From positions 1-64,000 of the forward strand of contig JBMNHF010000018.1 of NCBI GenBank assembly GCA_050950205.1: DNA of 64,000 bases, in the 5' to 3' direction. The notes under the pieces were generated by a model, which was not told where the DNA came from, did no database searches, and saw nothing but the letters and a program-made list of their open reading frames with translations. Below are positions 62,202-64,000 of this stretch, piece after piece. The translations under genes and the position numbers were made by a program. Numbering within the stretch: the first letter of the stretch is position 1; each line of letters begins with the position of its first letter. The stretch comes from WRAV01 sp050950205 (GTDB lineage: Bacteria; Bacillota; Clostridia; Oscillospirales; Ruminococcaceae).

Positions 62202-62735
62202 ATGAGGAAAAAGCTATCCCTTTTGATCTGCGGTGCCCTCATTGCCCTGGACCAGTTCATCAAGGTATGGGCCATCACCGCATTGGGGCCACCCACGGGT
62301 AGACGGATTACCGTCATTCCCGGCTTGTTCTATTTCACCTATGTGGAGAACCGCGGTGCCGCCTTCGGGCTTTTTCAGGGCGGCACCCGCATACTTGGTA
62401 TCATATCCCTTGTGGTGCTGCTCATTTTGCTCTACTATCTGCTGAGCAACCGGGTAAAGGAGTCGGTTTTGATTTGGGGCCTTTCCCTGATTCTGGCCGG
62501 GGGATTTGGCAATCTAATCGACCGATTTTACCGGGGCTTTGTGGTAGACTATCTGGATTTTTCCGCTCTGTTTGGATTCCCGGTTTTTAATTTTGCCGAT
62601 TGTTGCGTGGTCTGCGGAACCGGCATCTTATTTGTTGCCATCCTGGTTTTGGAAAAGCGCAACCAAACGCCCAGGACAGATGAGGCAAACCCGGAACGGA
62701 TGGAGGACAGGTCCGATCACCATGAAGAGGCTTGA
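62202..62735 (+). CDS. lspA: Lipoprotein signal peptidase (signal peptidase II)
   Basis: 177 residues, four membrane helices. It cleaves the signal peptide of diacylglyceryl-modified prolipoproteins, such as the one at the left end of this window. Catalytic aspartates lie in GGFGNLIDRFYRGFVVDYLDF (first Asp in NLIDR) and FNFADCCVV. The conserved Asn-Arg of VENRGAAFGLF is present. The C-terminal tail of 25 hydrophilic residues is longer than usual. It starts 3 bp after ileS and overlaps rluD by 14 bp. Confidence 0.96.
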   Translation: MRKKLSLLICGALIALDQFIKVWAITALGPPTGRRITVIPGLFYFTYVENRGAAFGLFQGGTRILGIISLVVLLILLYYLLSNRVKESVLIWGLSLILAGGFGNLIDRFYRGFVVDYLDFSALFGFPVFNFADCCVVCGTGILFVAILVLEKRNQTPRTDEANPERMEDRSDHHEEA

Positions 62736-63636
62736 ACTGTATGCGCTGCCGGAGCATTCTGGGCAGCGCATTGACATTTTTATCAGCGAATCCTATCCCG
62801 GGCTGACTCGCAACGCCGTGCAGCGCCTGTGTGGCGAGGAACAGGTGCTGGTGGAGGGAAAACCCGTTCCCAAAAACCATCGTCTGCAAGGAGGGGAGCG
62901 GGTAGAAGTCCTTATGCCCATCGCCCAACCCCAAGAGCTGCATCCCTGTGCTATTCCCCTTACCGTTGTCTATGAGGATCTCCACCTCTTGGTGATCAAC
63001 AAGCCCAGGGGATTGGTGGTGCATCCCGCCCCTGGTCATCAAGAGGATACTCTGGTCAACGCTTTGCTCCACCATTGTGGCGAGGCATTGCGAAAGGTGG
63101 GGGACCCGCAGCGCCCCGGTATTGTCCACCGATTGGATAAAATGACCAGCGGTCTTTTGTTGGCGGCCAAAACCCAACCCGCTTACGAAGGCCTTTCCCG
63201 CATGATCCAGGACTACGCTGTTAACCGGGTCTACGAGGCAGTGGTCCACGGAGGCATCCGGGAAGAGGAGGGAACCATCAGCGCTCCCATCGGGCGTCAT
63301 CCCAAAGACCGGAAAAAAATGTGGGTGACACCGGAGGGCAGGGAAGCAGTGACTCACTTTCGTGTGTTGGCCCGATATCAGAAATTTACTCATCTGGAGC
63401 TGCGGCTGGAAACAGGGCGAACCCATCAAATTCGGGTTCATATGGCCCACAGGGGAAATCCAGTGGCAGGAGATATGGTTTACGGCCCCCGCAAAGGGGT
63501 TGCTTCTTTGGAAGGCCAATGTCTCCATGCCAGATCTTTGGGATTCAACCATCCCATTACAGGAAAGCGGCTGGAGCTGACCAGTCAGCTTCCCCCTTAT
63601 TTTTTGCAATTTTTAAATCGATTAAATTCAATGTGA
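62722..63636 (+). CDS. rluD: RluD-family 23S rRNA pseudouridine synthase
   Basis: 304 residues from the ATG at 62722 (GGAGGACAGG upstream); the longer open frame upstream lies inside lspA. An N-terminal S4 RNA-binding domain (GQRIDIFISESYPGLTRNAV) is followed by the catalytic RluA/RluD fold with IVHRLDKMTSGLLLAAKT, whose Asp is the nucleophile, and RLETGRTHQIRVHMAH. It converts specific uridines in 23S rRNA (typically 1911/1915/1917) to pseudouridine. lspA-rluD order is common in Firmicutes. Confidence 0.93.
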   Translation: MKRLELYALPEHSGQRIDIFISESYPGLTRNAVQRLCGEEQVLVEGKPVPKNHRLQGGERVEVLMPIAQPQELHPCAIPLTVVYEDLHLLVINKPRGLVVHPAPGHQEDTLVNALLHHCGEALRKVGDPQRPGIVHRLDKMTSGLLLAAKTQPAYEGLSRMIQDYAVNRVYEAVVHGGIREEEGTISAPIGRHPKDRKKMWVTPEGREAVTHFRVLARYQKFTHLELRLETGRTHQIRVHMAHRGNPVAGDMVYGPRKGVASLEGQCLHARSLGFNHPITGKRLELTSQLPPYFLQFLNRLNSM

Positions 63637-63644
63637 GGTACGCT

Positions 63645-64000
63645 ATGGCTCTGAAACTATCGGATCTTGTCATTATGAGCGACGTGGACGGTACGTTGGT
63701 TCACCTGGGACAGCCCATTCACCCCCGCAATGTGCAGGCTTTGGAGCGCTTTGTCTCCAAGGGAGGGCGCTTTGCCATATCCACTGGGCGGGGCAGGGAG
63801 TTTACCCGCCCTTTGGTAGAACAACTGCCGGTTAACTTTCCCTGCGTCATCTTTAACGGGGGAGCCATTTATGATTATTCCCGCGAGGAATATTTAATGG
63901 AAATCAATCTGCCCGACCAGGGCTCCCAATACATACGGGAAGTGATGGAACGGTTTCCCAAATGTGCGGTTATCGCCGTGGACTCTGACCATTACCTAGA
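63645..64000 (+). CDS. Cof-type HAD hydrolase, truncated by window end
   Basis: The first 118 residues of a protein starting at ATG 63645 after GAGG, 8 bp past rluD. Motif I is MSDVDGTLVHLGQPI and motif II AISTGRGREFTRPLVEQL, with VIFNGGAIYDYSREEYL following, the start of a Cof/IIB-type HAD phosphatase acting on sugar phosphates or nucleotides (for example flavin or PLP phosphatases). The catalytic Asp pair DVD is present. The rest lies beyond the window. Confidence 0.85.
   Translation, partial: MALKLSDLVIMSDVDGTLVHLGQPIHPRNVQALERFVSKGGRFAISTGRGREFTRPLVEQLPVNFPCVIFNGGAIYDYSREEYLMEINLPDQGSQYIREVMERFPKCAVIAVDSDHYL

Overview
The window looks like the chromosome of an anaerobic, spore-forming member of the Clostridia, most likely an Oscillospirales/Ruminococcaceae-type lineage. 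The spore evidence is spoIIGA-sigE (30635-32267) and an alpha/beta-type small acid-soluble spore protein (21862-22053). The anaerobe evidence is class III ribonucleotide reductase nrdD/nrdG, the electron-bifurcating NfnAB pair, a rubredoxin, and a flavodiiron protein. I see no tRNA, rRNA, CRISPR array or insertion sequence.

Layout. 1-596: a secreted lipoprotein gene on the minus strand, broken by frameshifts and cut by the window edge. 597-13645: transcription/translation core, rpoB-rpoC and then rpsL-rpsG-fusA-tuf, with near-consensus sigma-A promoters and a strong terminator after tuf. 13706-22154: envelope and redox genes (DUF3810-like membrane protease, VanY-like peptidase, nfnAB, CPBP protease, serine D,D-carboxypeptidase), a hypothetical gene and the spore protein. 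22202-24330: an acyl-CoA synthetase behind a T-box riboswitch. 24384-27951: partial histidine operon hisZ-hisG-hisC-hisB with no hisD. 28073-30461: amino-acid/Na+ symporter and a lytic transglycosylase behind a structured leader. 30589-34582: spoIIGA-sigE, then an oxygen-detoxification set (flavin reductase-like protein, rubredoxin, flavodiiron protein). 34600-38985: HAD/EEP hydrolase operon, LacI regulator and PfkB sugar kinase, with LacI-type operators.

39053-46530 is the main accessory island. It holds a small excisionase-like DNA-binding protein, a membrane LuxR-type regulator damaged by frameshifts, a series of membrane proteins with C-terminal or internal zinc ribbons, and several decayed ORFs. 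It is the best candidate for an undescribed system, but part of it is visibly degenerate.

46717-64000 returns to core functions: a secreted transglutaminase-like protein, nrdDG, a ferritin-like/TspO-like pair, then a long co-directional run mutL-miaA-(HlyD-like)-ylmE-sepF-ylmH-divIVA-ileS-lspA-rluD-HAD. That run joins DNA repair, tRNA modification, septum formation, polar growth, lipoprotein maturation and rRNA pseudouridylation.

Identities rest on motif recognition from memory, without database searches. Starts were chosen from visible ribosome-binding sites and family N-termini.
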